From a virus: a stretch of 44,123 bases of DNA. The stretch spans positions 1-44,123 of the IMG/VR virus record IMGVR_UViG_3300010373_000016; one strand, 5' to 3'. The first letter of the stretch is position 1. Every line of letters begins with the position of its first letter. The position numbers were made by a program, and so were the translations under genes. Below, piece after piece: positions 34,308 through 41,656 of the stretch. The notes beneath the pieces are model-generated. The model made no database searches, had not been told where the DNA came from, and worked only from the letters and a program-made list of their open reading frames with translations.

Positions 34308-34835
34308 TTAGGCGGCTTGTCCAAGACGGGCTTGGAGACTCGCCACAAATTGGGGAAGCTGATCCTCGGTCAACATGCTCGGACGACTAGCGGTCTGATT
34401 GATCGCTCGGCAGAGTTTTTCCAACTCAGCCAACGCCGTCGCAGGTGCGCCGAATTTCTTGATCTCGTTGATCAGCCACTCGTCAAACTGTTGACGGCTG
34501 GCGAATCCCATTGAAGCCAACGCGCCGCTAGCTACAGGTGCAGCAGGAGCCGGCTGGGCGGGTGCCGCAGCAATAGGCGCAGGCGCCGCAACTGGTGCAG
34601 GAGCCGGTACGGGGGCAGGTGTAGGCACCACAGGAGTCATTACCGGGGCCGCAGTAGGGACAACAGGTGCAACCGGGGTTGGCTGCACCACTTGCAAGTT
34701 TGGGGCTGCCGTCTCCGCTATAGCTTGAAGCGTTAGCGTTACCGCTTTCTCGATAAGCGGCGTCAAAAGGTCAAGCAACCTCTCAACTTTCATGGCGACG
34801 CGGGTTTGCGCGTCCATCTGAATTGCATTCGACAT
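34308..34835 (-). CDS. Possible internal start: Pro/Ala-rich helical protein
   Basis: Inside the helicase gene, ATG 34835 has GGAGG (34846-34850) 10 nt upstream, as good as any gene start here. The product of about 175 aa (MSNAIQMDAQTRVAMKVERLL, then a Pro/Ala linker, then a helical end) would stand alone. The helicase body ends just before this point, at VIDVVMKPNG, so a lost stop codon or a programmed second product are both possible. Only expression data can decide. Confidence 0.45.
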   Translation of the reverse strand: MSNAIQMDAQTRVAMKVERLLDLLTPLIEKAVTLTLQAIAETAAPNLQVVQPTPVAPVVPTAAPVMTPVVPTPAPVPAPAPVAAPAPIAAAPAQPAPAAPVASGALASMGFASRQQFDEWLINEIKKFGAPATALAELEKLCRAINQTASRPSMLTEDQLPQFVASLQARLGQAA

Positions 34836-36107
34836 ATGAGATGTTCCTCCATTTGGTTTCATCACGACGTCAATCACTTTCCGTTTCTTCTTGTTAGAAG
34901 AAACGATTACATCTTCAAAACTACGGGCAGCCCGTAGCTTATCGCAAATAACAGTTTTGTCTTGTCCGTATCTAAGGACTCTGCCGCCGGCTTGTGTCTC
35001 CCTCCCTGGGCACCACTCCGGTTCAGCGTGGATGTAGTATCGCGTAGCGTATTGCAATCCGTCAAGCCCCTCCCCGCCGGACATGATTTGGAGCAAGAAC
35101 ACGCGCCTGTTTAGGTTTCGACGAAATTCCTCTACCGCCTGGTCCCGTAGCTTACGTGAAATTCCGCCATAAATTTTCAGCGGATTGTACTTTGAAAGTA
35201 GTTTTTCTAGACCTTCCGTCACCTGACGGTGGTAAGTAATCACTACCAGTTTGTCGACACCGCCGGCTAGTTTTTCCTCGACGTACTGGGCGACGTATGG
35301 GACTTTTGCCTCGGCAACGATCCGGCGCATCATGGACTCATTCATGAAGTCTGCGCCAATCCATTCAGGATGTTTTTCAAACGGAACGTCTAAATAGACT
35401 TCGTTCTCAACTACGTCAGGGCATTCCGGCCAGATGTCCGGTAAGCTACGACGGAGCATGACCGACTGAAGTGCCGCCGTCAGTTCAGGAACGTTGGACG
35501 CGCCTTTGCCCATGGCGGCAAGTCCGCCGCAATATCTTTGCTGGTACTTGTCCCAGGTGTCGTATTTGCCGAGAACTTCGGGGAAGTGAGTACGGAGAAC
35601 GGCGTAGAGCTCTGCCGGTCGGTTCGGCATGAGCGTGGCTGATAATGCCCATTTCCAGTAGCAACGATTGGCAATGCCGTACTTGGCGTCATAGACCGCT
35701 TTCGTTTGTTTTGACGTGTGGGACTTGAGCCGGTGAACCTCGTCCTCAATTAGACAGTGCCAGGCACGCTCAAAGGCTTGTTTCCGGATCTCCGGTACTC
35801 GGATCAGCTCGTAGTTGATAATCAGCCACGGCGCGTCTGTGAGCTGGTAGTCCTCGCCATACGCTACCTGAATGTCCTCGTCGGCACATAATCCCCAACG
35901 AACCATTTCCCGGCGCCACTGTTCTTTTACGATACTCGGGCAGAGGATAATGCCGCCTTGGCAGTTCGCCCGCTTAGCGGCGTCGATCACCATGACGGTC
36001 TTGCCGCTGCCAGTGTCGTCGCCTAATAGCGCGTGAGGACGGCCAAAAGGCATCGACAAAAGAAAGTCGGAACCTTGCATTTGCAGTGGTTTTAGTGAAA
36101 GGTTCAA
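34308..36107 (-). CDS. SNF2-type helicase with extra C-terminal domain
   Basis: A DNA-dependent ATPase/helicase of about 599 aa starting at TTG 36107 (its TTG overlaps the previous stop as TTGA). Motif I is DDTGSGKT (about residues 30-37), motif II EDEVH, motif III SATLMPN, and motif VI QAGGRVLRYGQ (about 380). A Pro/Ala-rich linker at about residues 475-530 leads to a helical C-terminal region. That tail begins with an internal ATG preceded by GGAGG at 34835, so it may be read also as a separate protein. It belongs to the replication block and probably remodels forks or strips host proteins. Confidence 0.88.
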   Translation of the reverse strand: MNLSLKPLQMQGSDFLLSMPFGRPHALLGDDTGSGKTVMVIDAAKRANCQGGIILCPSIVKEQWRREMVRWGLCADEDIQVAYGEDYQLTDAPWLIINYELIRVPEIRKQAFERAWHCLIEDEVHRLKSHTSKQTKAVYDAKYGIANRCYWKWALSATLMPNRPAELYAVLRTHFPEVLGKYDTWDKYQQRYCGGLAAMGKGASNVPELTAALQSVMLRRSLPDIWPECPDVVENEVYLDVPFEKHPEWIGADFMNESMMRRIVAEAKVPYVAQYVEEKLAGGVDKLVVITYHRQVTEGLEKLLSKYNPLKIYGGISRKLRDQAVEEFRRNLNRRVFLLQIMSGGEGLDGLQYATRYYIHAEPEWCPGRETQAGGRVLRYGQDKTVICDKLRAARSFEDVIVSSNKKKRKVIDVVMKPNGGTSHMSNAIQMDAQTRVAMKVERLLDLLTPLIEKAVTLTLQAIAETAAPNLQVVQPTPVAPVVPTAAPVMTPVVPTPAPVPAPAPVAAPAPIAAAPAQPAPAAPVASGALASMGFASRQQFDEWLINEIKKFGAPATALAELEKLCRAINQTASRPSMLTEDQLPQFVASLQARLGQAA

Positions 36108-36298
36108 TGCACTATTACCTTTGGGCGACAGTTTGGGCAGTCGCAAGCCAGCTCGAGCAAAGTCTTCCGGTTAATGGGTAGCGGATACTTCCTGCCTTGT
36201 CCCAGCCACATATACTGAATGCCAGCGCGCACGGAGTCACAGACAGAGACTGTCAGCCAGCGTTTGTCTTCTGCCTTGACGATTATGTAGGTACACAT
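36104..36298 (-). CDS. Small Cys-containing protein, 64 aa
   Basis: Start ATG 36298, with AAGG 9 nt upstream; it overlaps the end of the preceding gene by 16 nt. It has a short beta start (MCTYIIVKAEDKRWL) and two Cys near the end (ACDCPNCRP) that could bind zinc. Its stop overlaps the TTG start of the SNF2 helicase, so the two genes are probably coupled. Function is unknown. Confidence 0.6.
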   Translation of the reverse strand: MCTYIIVKAEDKRWLTVSVCDSVRAGIQYMWLGQGRKYPLPINRKTLLELACDCPNCRPKVIVH

Positions 36299-36543
36299 TC
36301 AAAGCTACCTTGCCGCCACCAGCGGAAAAACTTGTCTACTTCTTTCTGAGCTATCGGAAACATTTCGCCGTTCCGCCAGCCGCATTTAGCCCAGCGGCTA
36401 TGGTATTTTCGGCGGTGGCAGTCTTTTCCGTGCGGGATAAAGTGAATAGCTGCAGATCGCTTGCCGTCGCTGACTTGCCACATATAGACGTCCCAGTAGT
36501 CCATTCGCTGCAGGACTTGGCGTGTGAAGATTGTCTCTGTCAT
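36283..36543 (-). CDS. Hypothetical 86-aa protein
   Basis: Start ATG 36543 overlaps the previous stop as ATGA. Composition is aromatic and basic (MDYWDVYMWQVSDGKRSAAIHFIPHGKDCHRRKYHSRWAK in two parts), with a central mixed alpha/beta core and W-rich C-terminus (FRWWRQG). Such small proteins sit between the methylase and the helicase in other phages. I do not recognise a function. Confidence 0.62.
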   Translation of the reverse strand: MTETIFTRQVLQRMDYWDVYMWQVSDGKRSAAIHFIPHGKDCHRRKYHSRWAKCGWRNGEMFPIAQKEVDKFFRWWRQGSFECVPT

Positions 36544-37178
36544 AGGACAGCCCTCCAGGGATCTCTGATTACGCCGTGGATATTTCCGTACCGTGGCGTA
36601 CTGGGTTTGATTCCTGCCGGCGGCTCGAACTTAATTCGGTACGTCTTGCTGCCTGGCTTCTGGTTTGGGTTACGCCACGGTTTATGCTCGTATGGCAGGA
36701 TTAGGTCGTACCATTCATGGTCAATGTTATCCGGCAAAAGAAACAGACTGTTAAAGCCGAAATGACTTTCAAAGATTGCTTTTTCAATTGCCAAAGTCAT
36801 AATCGGCTGCGAGTATGGCGGCTGAAGCCAGCCGACAGTTCCCAGCTCATGCCACGGCTGGCTAAGCGCGTCATGCTCGATGGTCAGGAATCTCTCGCAT
36901 TTCGTATTGTTGGCATCCGCAAATAGATCAATGTCTGGCGTAAGATTCCAGATCTCGCAGATGTTGTAGAACACTTCCCACGGCGTAGCCCATTCATCTC
37001 GTCCGTCAGCTCGTTGTTTCGGCACGTCCTTTGTCTCAATTTCTTCTATGACGGCCTTCATGCCTTTGGCGCACAAATCCCAGCACATCCATGCATCTCT
37101 GACAAGCTCGCAGAAATTTAGGCGTCTGCAAACATCGCAGGTTTTGACCGGAGGCGAAGGTATGGTGTCTGTGCTCAC
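36540..37178 (-). CDS. Phage N6-adenine methyltransferase-like protein (Dam)
   Basis: A protein of about 212 aa of the phage DNA N-6-adenine-methyltransferase family. The start is GTG 37178, coupled to the VapE stop (GTGA), with GGAGG 7 nt upstream. The conserved region EWATPWEVFYNICEIWNLTPDIDLFADANN, then GWLQPPYSQP, matches this family, but motif IV is Gln-Pro-Pro-Tyr instead of Asp/Asn-Pro-Pro-Tyr, so activity may be changed. An N-terminal Cys set (CDVCRRLNFC ... CWDLC) may bind zinc. It could protect phage DNA from host restriction. Confidence 0.8.
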   Translation of the reverse strand: MSTDTIPSPPVKTCDVCRRLNFCELVRDAWMCWDLCAKGMKAVIEEIETKDVPKQRADGRDEWATPWEVFYNICEIWNLTPDIDLFADANNTKCERFLTIEHDALSQPWHELGTVGWLQPPYSQPIMTLAIEKAIFESHFGFNSLFLLPDNIDHEWYDLILPYEHKPWRNPNQKPGSKTYRIKFEPPAGIKPSTPRYGNIHGVIRDPWRAVL

Positions 37179-38803
37179 AATAAATCCTCCCAGGTCAATT
37201 CCTTCCGACTCCATTTCTTAGTGCTCTCGTTATAGGCGTATCCAAGGTCTTTGAGCGCTGCTCCCAGGCGGAGTCTTTGGCGCGAATTTACTTGGCTGCC
37301 ACTGAACCCTAGGAAATAGAATGCCTGCGTGAGACTGAATCCACTTGGCGGCTGACTTCTCGCCCATTCGCCAAGCATGTCGCACCACGGGTCAGTTACC
37401 CTACGTGCTTCCTGTTCAGCTCGCGCTAACGCCAAAATTTCCAGATCGTCAATCCAAGATTTTTCGGACTGCCGATATCTGTAGACCGCTTCAGCAAAAT
37501 ATTGATCCCGGTCCCGCTTGAGCCGTTCAATGTCGAACGTGCCGGTTTTGATTGGCCACCACCGGCGGTTTTCGTCATCAGTCAAGTACTCGCAGCTCGC
37601 ATTTGGGTTCATAGTGGCGACAAAGACCGATTCGCGCTTTACCGTCTGCACTGTACGAGCGTAGGACGGTCGGTAAGTGTCACTTCCCGTGCTGATGATC
37701 TTCTTTATCCAATCGTGCTCATGAGTTTTAAAAGTGCCAGTGATCTCCGGCAGTTCGATGAACCATTTCCCTCGCAGTACTTGATAGGTGTCTTTATCTC
37801 CCGGTATGAGCTCGCCAACCGAGTACCAATCGCCGCCTAGCGTCTCAACCCAAGTTGACTTCTTTTGCCCTTGTTTCGATTCAAGAATTAAGACGTAGTC
37901 TTGTTTGCAGCCTGGCTCGAATATCCGCTTGACGGCGGCGATCATCATGCACCTGCCGGCGGCGCGCGTAAAAGCGTTATCTTCGCAGCCGGTGGTATCA
38001 GGCAGAAAAGTGTCGAGCCGTTGGACGCCGTCCCAGACAAGACCGTTCAGGTAATCCCGTACCGGATGATAAGACTCAGCGGCGATCTCGCAGGCAGCTT
38101 CCAGACGGTCGATCGATACTTCTAACGCTACGCTGTCACACGAGCTGAACCAAGCTTGCATAAAAGCGAAGTCGGTCTTAGTGAGCTGTTCGTCCTTATT
38201 CAGCTGGTCACGTCGCCAATCAGGACGACCAGGTATTTCGAGTCGGTCGGCAAACTGGTTATATTTGATTCTGCCTGCCCATTTGGGATCGTGTTTGAGG
38301 TAATAGACTACGTTCCCCTGAGTGTTCAGAGGCATCATGGATTTAGAATGAAGTTTTAAAGCCTTCTGAAAAACCGTGGCTTTTATTTCCCGGTGCGCGT
38401 CCATACTGACGACATTTGTTTTTATTTCCGTTCCGGCTGGTGGCGCCATGACTACAGGAAAGTGTGCCTCTGGTGTCTTGGAACCGGCGGCATTCTGCGC
38501 GTACTTGAAAGCGTGTTGAACCTTGCGCCATAAGTCGCCGTCGTTCCATGGCGGGCAGCAAAGCGGGTTCCATACTTCCGCCATTAATTGGTAGGCTGAC
38601 TGTTCACTGGCTCCGTGATCCCGCAGTTTGCAGGCAAGACGGTAAGTCTGATCGTCACCGTTTTGACCTTCGACCGCCGGCGGCCAGGATTCACATATCC
38701 GCCGGCAGTCGTCCTCGGCAAAAATAGAAGTATCTGAGCCGGTCGCGGTTGGTTCCGCAACGACTTCCAAGGAAGCTAGAAACGCTGAATGAGCATCAGC
38801 CAA
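37175..38803 (-). CDS. VapE-type AAA+ helicase (virulence-associated E family)
   Basis: A replicative helicase-like protein of about 542 aa that works with the prim-pol next to it. The start at TTG 38803 has GAGG 9 nt upstream, just inside the end of the prim-pol gene. The ATPase is in the C-terminal half: a Walker A-like SKQGQKKST (about residue 320), Walker B in GKWFIELPEI (about 355) and FVATMNPN...YLTDDENRRWWPI (sensor and Arg finger, about 410-435). The second Gly of the usual GxxGxGK(S/T) loop is Lys here. The first half is a primase-like helical domain. Full length for the family. Confidence 0.85.
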   Translation of the reverse strand: MADAHSAFLASLEVVAEPTATGSDTSIFAEDDCRRICESWPPAVEGQNGDDQTYRLACKLRDHGASEQSAYQLMAEVWNPLCCPPWNDGDLWRKVQHAFKYAQNAAGSKTPEAHFPVVMAPPAGTEIKTNVVSMDAHREIKATVFQKALKLHSKSMMPLNTQGNVVYYLKHDPKWAGRIKYNQFADRLEIPGRPDWRRDQLNKDEQLTKTDFAFMQAWFSSCDSVALEVSIDRLEAACEIAAESYHPVRDYLNGLVWDGVQRLDTFLPDTTGCEDNAFTRAAGRCMMIAAVKRIFEPGCKQDYVLILESKQGQKKSTWVETLGGDWYSVGELIPGDKDTYQVLRGKWFIELPEITGTFKTHEHDWIKKIISTGSDTYRPSYARTVQTVKRESVFVATMNPNASCEYLTDDENRRWWPIKTGTFDIERLKRDRDQYFAEAVYRYRQSEKSWIDDLEILALARAEQEARRVTDPWCDMLGEWARSQPPSGFSLTQAFYFLGFSGSQVNSRQRLRLGAALKDLGYAYNESTKKWSRKELTWEDLL

Positions 38804-39263
38804 GGGTAATTTCCTCGTAAGCTTTGCCGTCGACAATCGAGCCAGGACCGACCGTATAAGCGCCGTCAGATAAGAAGTCGATTCCCGGCCACTGATCTTG
38901 TTTCTTACGTACTTTCAGATCGGCGGGTTTTGTGGTGTAAATGTGCCTGCCGCCTGCCGGCGTTGCCACCGCCAGACGGACAGGCATCCCACCACTGGGA
39001 AAGTTTTTGGCGAGACATTCAGCTAATACGTCGCGTCCAGCCGGATAATTTCTAGGGTCGGCATCAAGTACCAGATCAGTTGATGCTAATGCGATGCCGT
39101 AGTTTATTTCCGGACAGGCAGCAAACCAACGGCGAACGATATCCGCGTCCCGTGTGGCTTCCTTAAACCCGCTTGTACCGGCGATTGGAATTTTGGTGCC
39201 GGGTGATAGCGCGAAAACAGCAAAGCCGCGTTCGAGCATTTTTAGTGCGTGGTCGAGAATCAT
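38796..39263 (-). CDS. Bifunctional primase-polymerase N-terminal domain (prim-pol)
   Basis: A 155-aa archaeo-eukaryotic-type primase/polymerase. The catalytic acids are in LVLDADPRN (about residues 67-72), the His in GRHIYT (about 110) and a third Asp in GIDFLSDG (about 130). GGAGGT lies 7 nt before ATG 39263, and the start overlaps the upstream stop as ATGA. In many phages this domain is fused to the helicase; here it is a separate small gene overlapping vapE by 8 nt. It makes primers for the family-A polymerase. Confidence 0.85.
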   Translation of the reverse strand: MILDHALKMLERGFAVFALSPGTKIPIAGTSGFKEATRDADIVRRWFAACPEINYGIALASTDLVLDADPRNYPAGRDVLAECLAKNFPSGGMPVRLAVATPAGGRHIYTTKPADLKVRKKQDQWPGIDFLSDGAYTVGPGSIVDGKAYEEITLG

Positions 39264-39433
39264 CCGGCGTACCTCCAGTTTGGATTTGTCCCACGTCGCC
39301 TATTACAAGGACCGCAAGACGGTTGGACGCAGTAGGCGTTTCTACCGTCGCCCCACACGCGGAGTAGCCATAGTTTACGAGCTCGCCGCTGGCGTGAATT
39401 GCCGCGACGGTCGCCGCCTCTACGTCGATACAC
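39260..39433 (-). CDS. Short HNH-like protein, internally shortened
   Basis: A 57-aa ORF starting at GTG 39433 and ending in ATGA overlap with prim-pol. RRARKLWLLRVWGDG (about residues 17-31) and VQPSCGPCNRRRG (about 35-48) match the two ends of the small HNH endonucleases of phages, but the central 30-40 residues with the second Cys pair and the His-Asn region are missing. It may be a nuclease remnant or a zinc-binding mini-protein. The coupling to prim-pol suggests it is translated. It overlaps the previous gene by 14 nt. Confidence 0.6.
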   Translation of the reverse strand: MYRRRGGDRRGNSRQRRARKLWLLRVWGDGRNAYCVQPSCGPCNRRRGTNPNWRYAG

Positions 39434-39605
39434 TGGCTACGTTCTCCGGTATCGTGTAGGGGCAGACAGGCAGTACGGGACGCTTGCATGACGCGCATGT
39501 GAGCGCGCTTGGGTCCCATACGCTACGGACAATCGTATGTCCGCGTCCCTCGGCTAGTACCCAGTTGACGGCGAAAGTGATTATTTGTTTGGCTGTGCGA
39601 TTCAT
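39420..39605 (-). CDS. Small Cys-containing protein, 61 aa
   Basis: Start ATG 39605 overlaps the upstream stop as ATGA. An N-terminal helix (AKQIITFAVNWVLAEGRG) is followed by a possible zinc site, TCASCKRPVLPVC (about 36-48). It lies in the chain of short coupled genes leading to prim-pol. I do not recognise the family. The product may help the HNH-like protein that follows, which is a guess from order only. Confidence 0.58.
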   Translation of the reverse strand: MNRTAKQIITFAVNWVLAEGRGHTIVRSVWDPSALTCASCKRPVLPVCPYTIPENVASVST

Positions 39606-39763
39606 GCTTCCGCCTTCTTCTGCAACGTCTGGTAGGGCTGGCGCTGTTCTAGCATCGTCAGCAGTACGTCGAGGTGATCTAATGACCTGGCGACGGTAGC
39701 TTGTTCCTCACGCGCCTTGCGTAATGTCTTACGCATGTGGGCTAGTTCTCGTTTTGTTAGCAT
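39602..39763 (-). CDS. Small helical protein, 53 aa
   Basis: ATG 39763 to TGA at 39602-39604, ending in ATGA overlap with the next gene. It encodes MLTKRELAHMRKTLRKAREE, then a helix (ATVARSLDHLDVLLTMLE) and a basic tail. It looks like a short coiled-coil protein. It is the first gene of the prim-pol operon, about 56 bp behind the inverted repeat at 39820. The Shine-Dalgarno is weak (GGCGGG). Confidence 0.6.
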   Translation of the reverse strand: MLTKRELAHMRKTLRKAREEQATVARSLDHLDVLLTMLEQRQPYQTLQKKAEA

Positions 39764-39819
39764 GGCAAAACCCGCCGGCGGTGCCGGCAGTCCTCAGGTA
39801 ATCTGTTCTCAGTGGTTTT

Positions 39820-39869
39820 CGTAGCTTACAAAATGTAAGCTACGACGGTCAATACACTACCGGTAGTGT
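39820..39869. promoter_or_regulatory. Replication-operon promoter flanked by two palindromes
   Basis: On the minus strand the -35 TTGACC (39847-39852) starts TTGACCGTCGT, the same 11-mer as at 20106. About 18 bp downstream lies TAAGCT as a -10. A perfect 10-bp inverted repeat CGTAGCTTAC/GTAAGCTACG (39820-39844, 5-nt spacer) covers the spacer and -10. A perfect 16-bp palindrome ACACTACC/GGTAGTGT (39854-39869) lies just upstream of the -35. Operators or an origin element are likely. Confidence 0.6.
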
Positions 39870-39877
39870 GGGCAGGC

Positions 39878-40183
39878 TCAAAGGCACGCCAGCCATGGAT
39901 CGGTTATATCGTCCGTTACTACTTGCGGTAGCGTATCGGATTGCTTAGTCATATCTCTTTTGATCTGATTAGCTGCCGATCTTCCCGGACGTTTTTTGCC
40001 GGGTACCCAATGAGTACCCGGGACGTGGCTTGCCATGATGACTTTGCAGTCAAAATAGTCTTGTGGCTCGAAAATAATGTTCTTGCCGACCCTCTTATGA
40101 GGCAAGATGCCCTTACGGATAAGGGCCTTGATGTTGGAGACAGTCGAGTTAGTATCTCGCGCCAAGTTTTGAATCGTATACAT
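39878..40183 (-). CDS. Helix-turn-helix DNA-binding protein (MerR/excisionase-like)
   Basis: A 101-aa protein. Residues 1-50 fit a winged HTH of the MerR/excisionase type: MYTIQNLARDTNSTVSNIKA, then LIRKGILPHKRVGKNIIF, with the typical 'R.GR.I.F' wing. The C-terminus is basic (GTHWVPGKKRPGRSAANQIKR). The start overlaps the previous stop as TAATG. It stands directly upstream of the promoter with two palindromes, so it may regulate that promoter. Excisionase is the alternative, although it lies far from int. Confidence 0.75.
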   Translation of the reverse strand: MYTIQNLARDTNSTVSNIKALIRKGILPHKRVGKNIIFEPQDYFDCKVIMASHVPGTHWVPGKKRPGRSAANQIKRDMTKQSDTLPQVVTDDITDPWLACL

Positions 40184-40356
40184 TAGTCCTCGTCCACCTC
40201 AATTACACACTCTTTGAACATTTGCTCCAGGCGCTCGGCTTCCGCTCGTTCCTCGGCGGACATTTCGCTGAGAAACGCCCGCATATTGGTTACATACACT
40301 CGTTCGAGCGCCTTGCGGATAATCAGCTTTTCGTCGTAAGTCAATCGCCGTTTCAT
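40183..40356 (-). CDS. Hypothetical 57-aa helical protein
   Basis: Start ATG 40356, preceded by GGGAGGG (4-nt spacing). The product is a highly charged helix (MKRRLTYDEKLIIRKALERV ... FLSEMSAEERAEAERLEQMF) with an acidic tail. Its stop overlaps the HTH gene start (TAATG), so the two are probably made together. Function is unknown; it might bind the HTH protein. Confidence 0.6.
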   Translation of the reverse strand: MKRRLTYDEKLIIRKALERVYVTNMRAFLSEMSAEERAEAERLEQMFKECVIEVDED

Positions 40357-40388
40357 AATCCCTCCCATGGTTCGCTGTCAAGCATACG

Positions 40389-40409
40389 GGGCAGGCTGTT
40401 AACCTGCCC
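40389..40409. terminator. Intergenic hairpin GGGCAGG/CCTGCCC
   Basis: A 7-bp perfect stem with a 7-nt loop lies between the Ala-rich gene and the 57-aa gene. No U-tract follows on either strand, so function as a terminator is doubtful. Confidence 0.4.
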
Positions 40410-40428
40410 ACAATGCCGGACAGCTGAG

Positions 40429-41199
40429 TTAACAGGTCACGTCGAGGAACTCGCTTCCAGGCGTTTTCATTTCGATCAGAACTTGCACAGCAAACTCAGC
40501 CACGTCTACCAGAATTTGCTCACGAGCAGCAGCAGCAGCAGCAGCAGCATCAGCAGCACGAGCAGCAGCATCAGCAGCAGCAGCAGCATCAGCAGCATCA
40601 GCAGCAGCAGCAGCACGAGCAGCAGCATCAGCAGCAGCAGCAGCATCAGCAGCATCAGCAGCAGCAGCATCAGCAGCAGCACGAGCAGCAGCAGCAGCAG
40701 CATCAGCAGCATCAGCAGCAGCAGCATCAGCAGCAGCACGCCCGCTAGTCAGATCGACTGCCTGGCTGCACAAGGCTGCATGCGCTTCCAACGCTTCACG
40801 GTGCGCTTGTATTGGATGTACCGAGGCGGCTGCGCGTAGTGCGATTGGCGTTAGTGTATTGATAGTGTACATGGCTATCTTTTCGACAAATAGAACATAA
40901 TTGAAATTGTCTCTGGTTCCGAGTGATGCTAACGCTAAGCGCTTCAATCCAGCTGCGCGGGATTCCGGCGAAGTCCAGCCGTAAGCGTCATTCATACCGA
41001 TATTGAATGATGTCAAAATCTCGTGTACGCAGCTGGATTTATCCGCTGGCATTTCGGACTGCGGGTCGTCGAAAATCAAATGAATAGCTTGCATGACGCA
41101 CACATCTCCGGGCCAGTCATTCTCGCCTTTACCGCTGCAGAGTCCTTTCTTGAGCAAGTCTGTGAGCTTGCAGGTGTTGGCTTGATTCAATTCGATCAT
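40429..41199 (-). CDS. Phage protein with conserved N-terminus and Ala/Asp repeat helix
   Basis: A 256-aa protein starting at ATG 41199 with GAGG upstream. Residues about 1-150 have the pattern of a common phage small-protein family (DVCVMQAIHLIFDD ... PADKSSCVHEILTSFNIGMND ... AAGLKRLALASLGTRD). Residues about 155-226 are almost only Ala with Asp and a few Arg (AAADAAAADAADAAAAAAR and so on), encoded by a repeat of GCT codons. This should form one very long alanine-rich helix of about 100 Angstrom. The last 30 residues are a normal helix. Function is unknown; ice-binding-like or structural roles are only guesses. Confidence 0.78.
   Translation of the reverse strand: MIELNQANTCKLTDLLKKGLCSGKGENDWPGDVCVMQAIHLIFDDPQSEMPADKSSCVHEILTSFNIGMNDAYGWTSPESRAAGLKRLALASLGTRDNFNYVLFVEKIAMYTINTLTPIALRAAASVHPIQAHREALEAHAALCSQAVDLTSGRAAADAAAADAADAAAAAARAAADAAAADAADAAAAADAAARAAAAADAADAAAAADAAARAADAAAAAAAAREQILVDVAEFAVQVLIEMKTPGSEFLDVTC
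40525..40738 (-). repeat. GCT/GAT trinucleotide microsatellite in coding DNA
   Basis: About 70 consecutive codons on the minus strand are nearly all GCT (Ala) with GAT (Asp) and CGT (Arg) at irregular spacing. Larger duplicated units, such as DAADAAAAADAAARAA, occur twice. Slippage changes the helix length but keeps the frame, since the unit is three bases. This is extraordinary in a genome with otherwise normal complexity. Confidence 0.95.
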
Positions 41200-41300
41200 T
41201 TGCTATTCCTCTCTGTGAATCTGGACGTGTTCGCGCCCCGTGGCGCGTTCAGTGCCAGGCAGGATGCCCAGCCATTACGCTGGGCAAATTGCCGGGCAGC

Positions 41301-41624
41301 TTATTCTTCAATCCAATCACTCGCGTGAACTTTGCAGCGTGACGACATGCCGCAAATGCAATCGGGATCTGTCTCAATGCCGAGGCGCTCAGCCAGCGCT
41401 ATCTGTAGACGCTGAATGTCCGCGCGTGTGCTGCGACATGCTTCTAAATGATTGCCGATCTTACGCCCGTCAATTTCGTTGTCATCATAAGCTAGGCGTT
41501 CAGCAGCAACGAGCAAGGTCGCAACGTAGTCCACTGCGTTTACTGCTTCGCTCAGCTGCTCCATAGCTTCGCGAAGCTGGTCGCGAACCTGAGGGCTTTT
41601 CGTTTTCAGCTCCAACTTTCCCAT
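41301..41624 (-). CDS. Hypothetical helical protein with Cys/His end, 107 aa
   Basis: Start ATG 41624, with GGAG 9 nt upstream; the longer in-frame reading through the tRNA-like gene is not credible. The protein is helical (VRDQLREAMEQLSEAVNAVDYVATLLVAAERLAY), ending in a possible zinc site CICGMSSRCKVH. It lies directly downstream of the Leu-like tRNA and upstream of the Ala-rich gene. Function is unknown. Confidence 0.65.
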   Translation of the reverse strand: MGKLELKTKSPQVRDQLREAMEQLSEAVNAVDYVATLLVAAERLAYDDNEIDGRKIGNHLEACRSTRADIQRLQIALAERLGIETDPDCICGMSSRCKVHASDWIEE

Positions 41625-41656
41625 TGTCAATATCTCCCGATTGATGTTATAGTGGG

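Noticed and set aside
39163-39519. 118-aa minus-strand ORF overlapping three genes
   Set aside because: It overlaps the coupled chain 39602-39260 and the prim-pol start in another frame, lacks a Shine-Dalgarno sequence and shows no protein-like pattern.
40525-40738. CRISPR or regulatory repeat array
   Set aside because: The unit is a codon-sized GCT/GAT run inside one open frame; there are no spacers.
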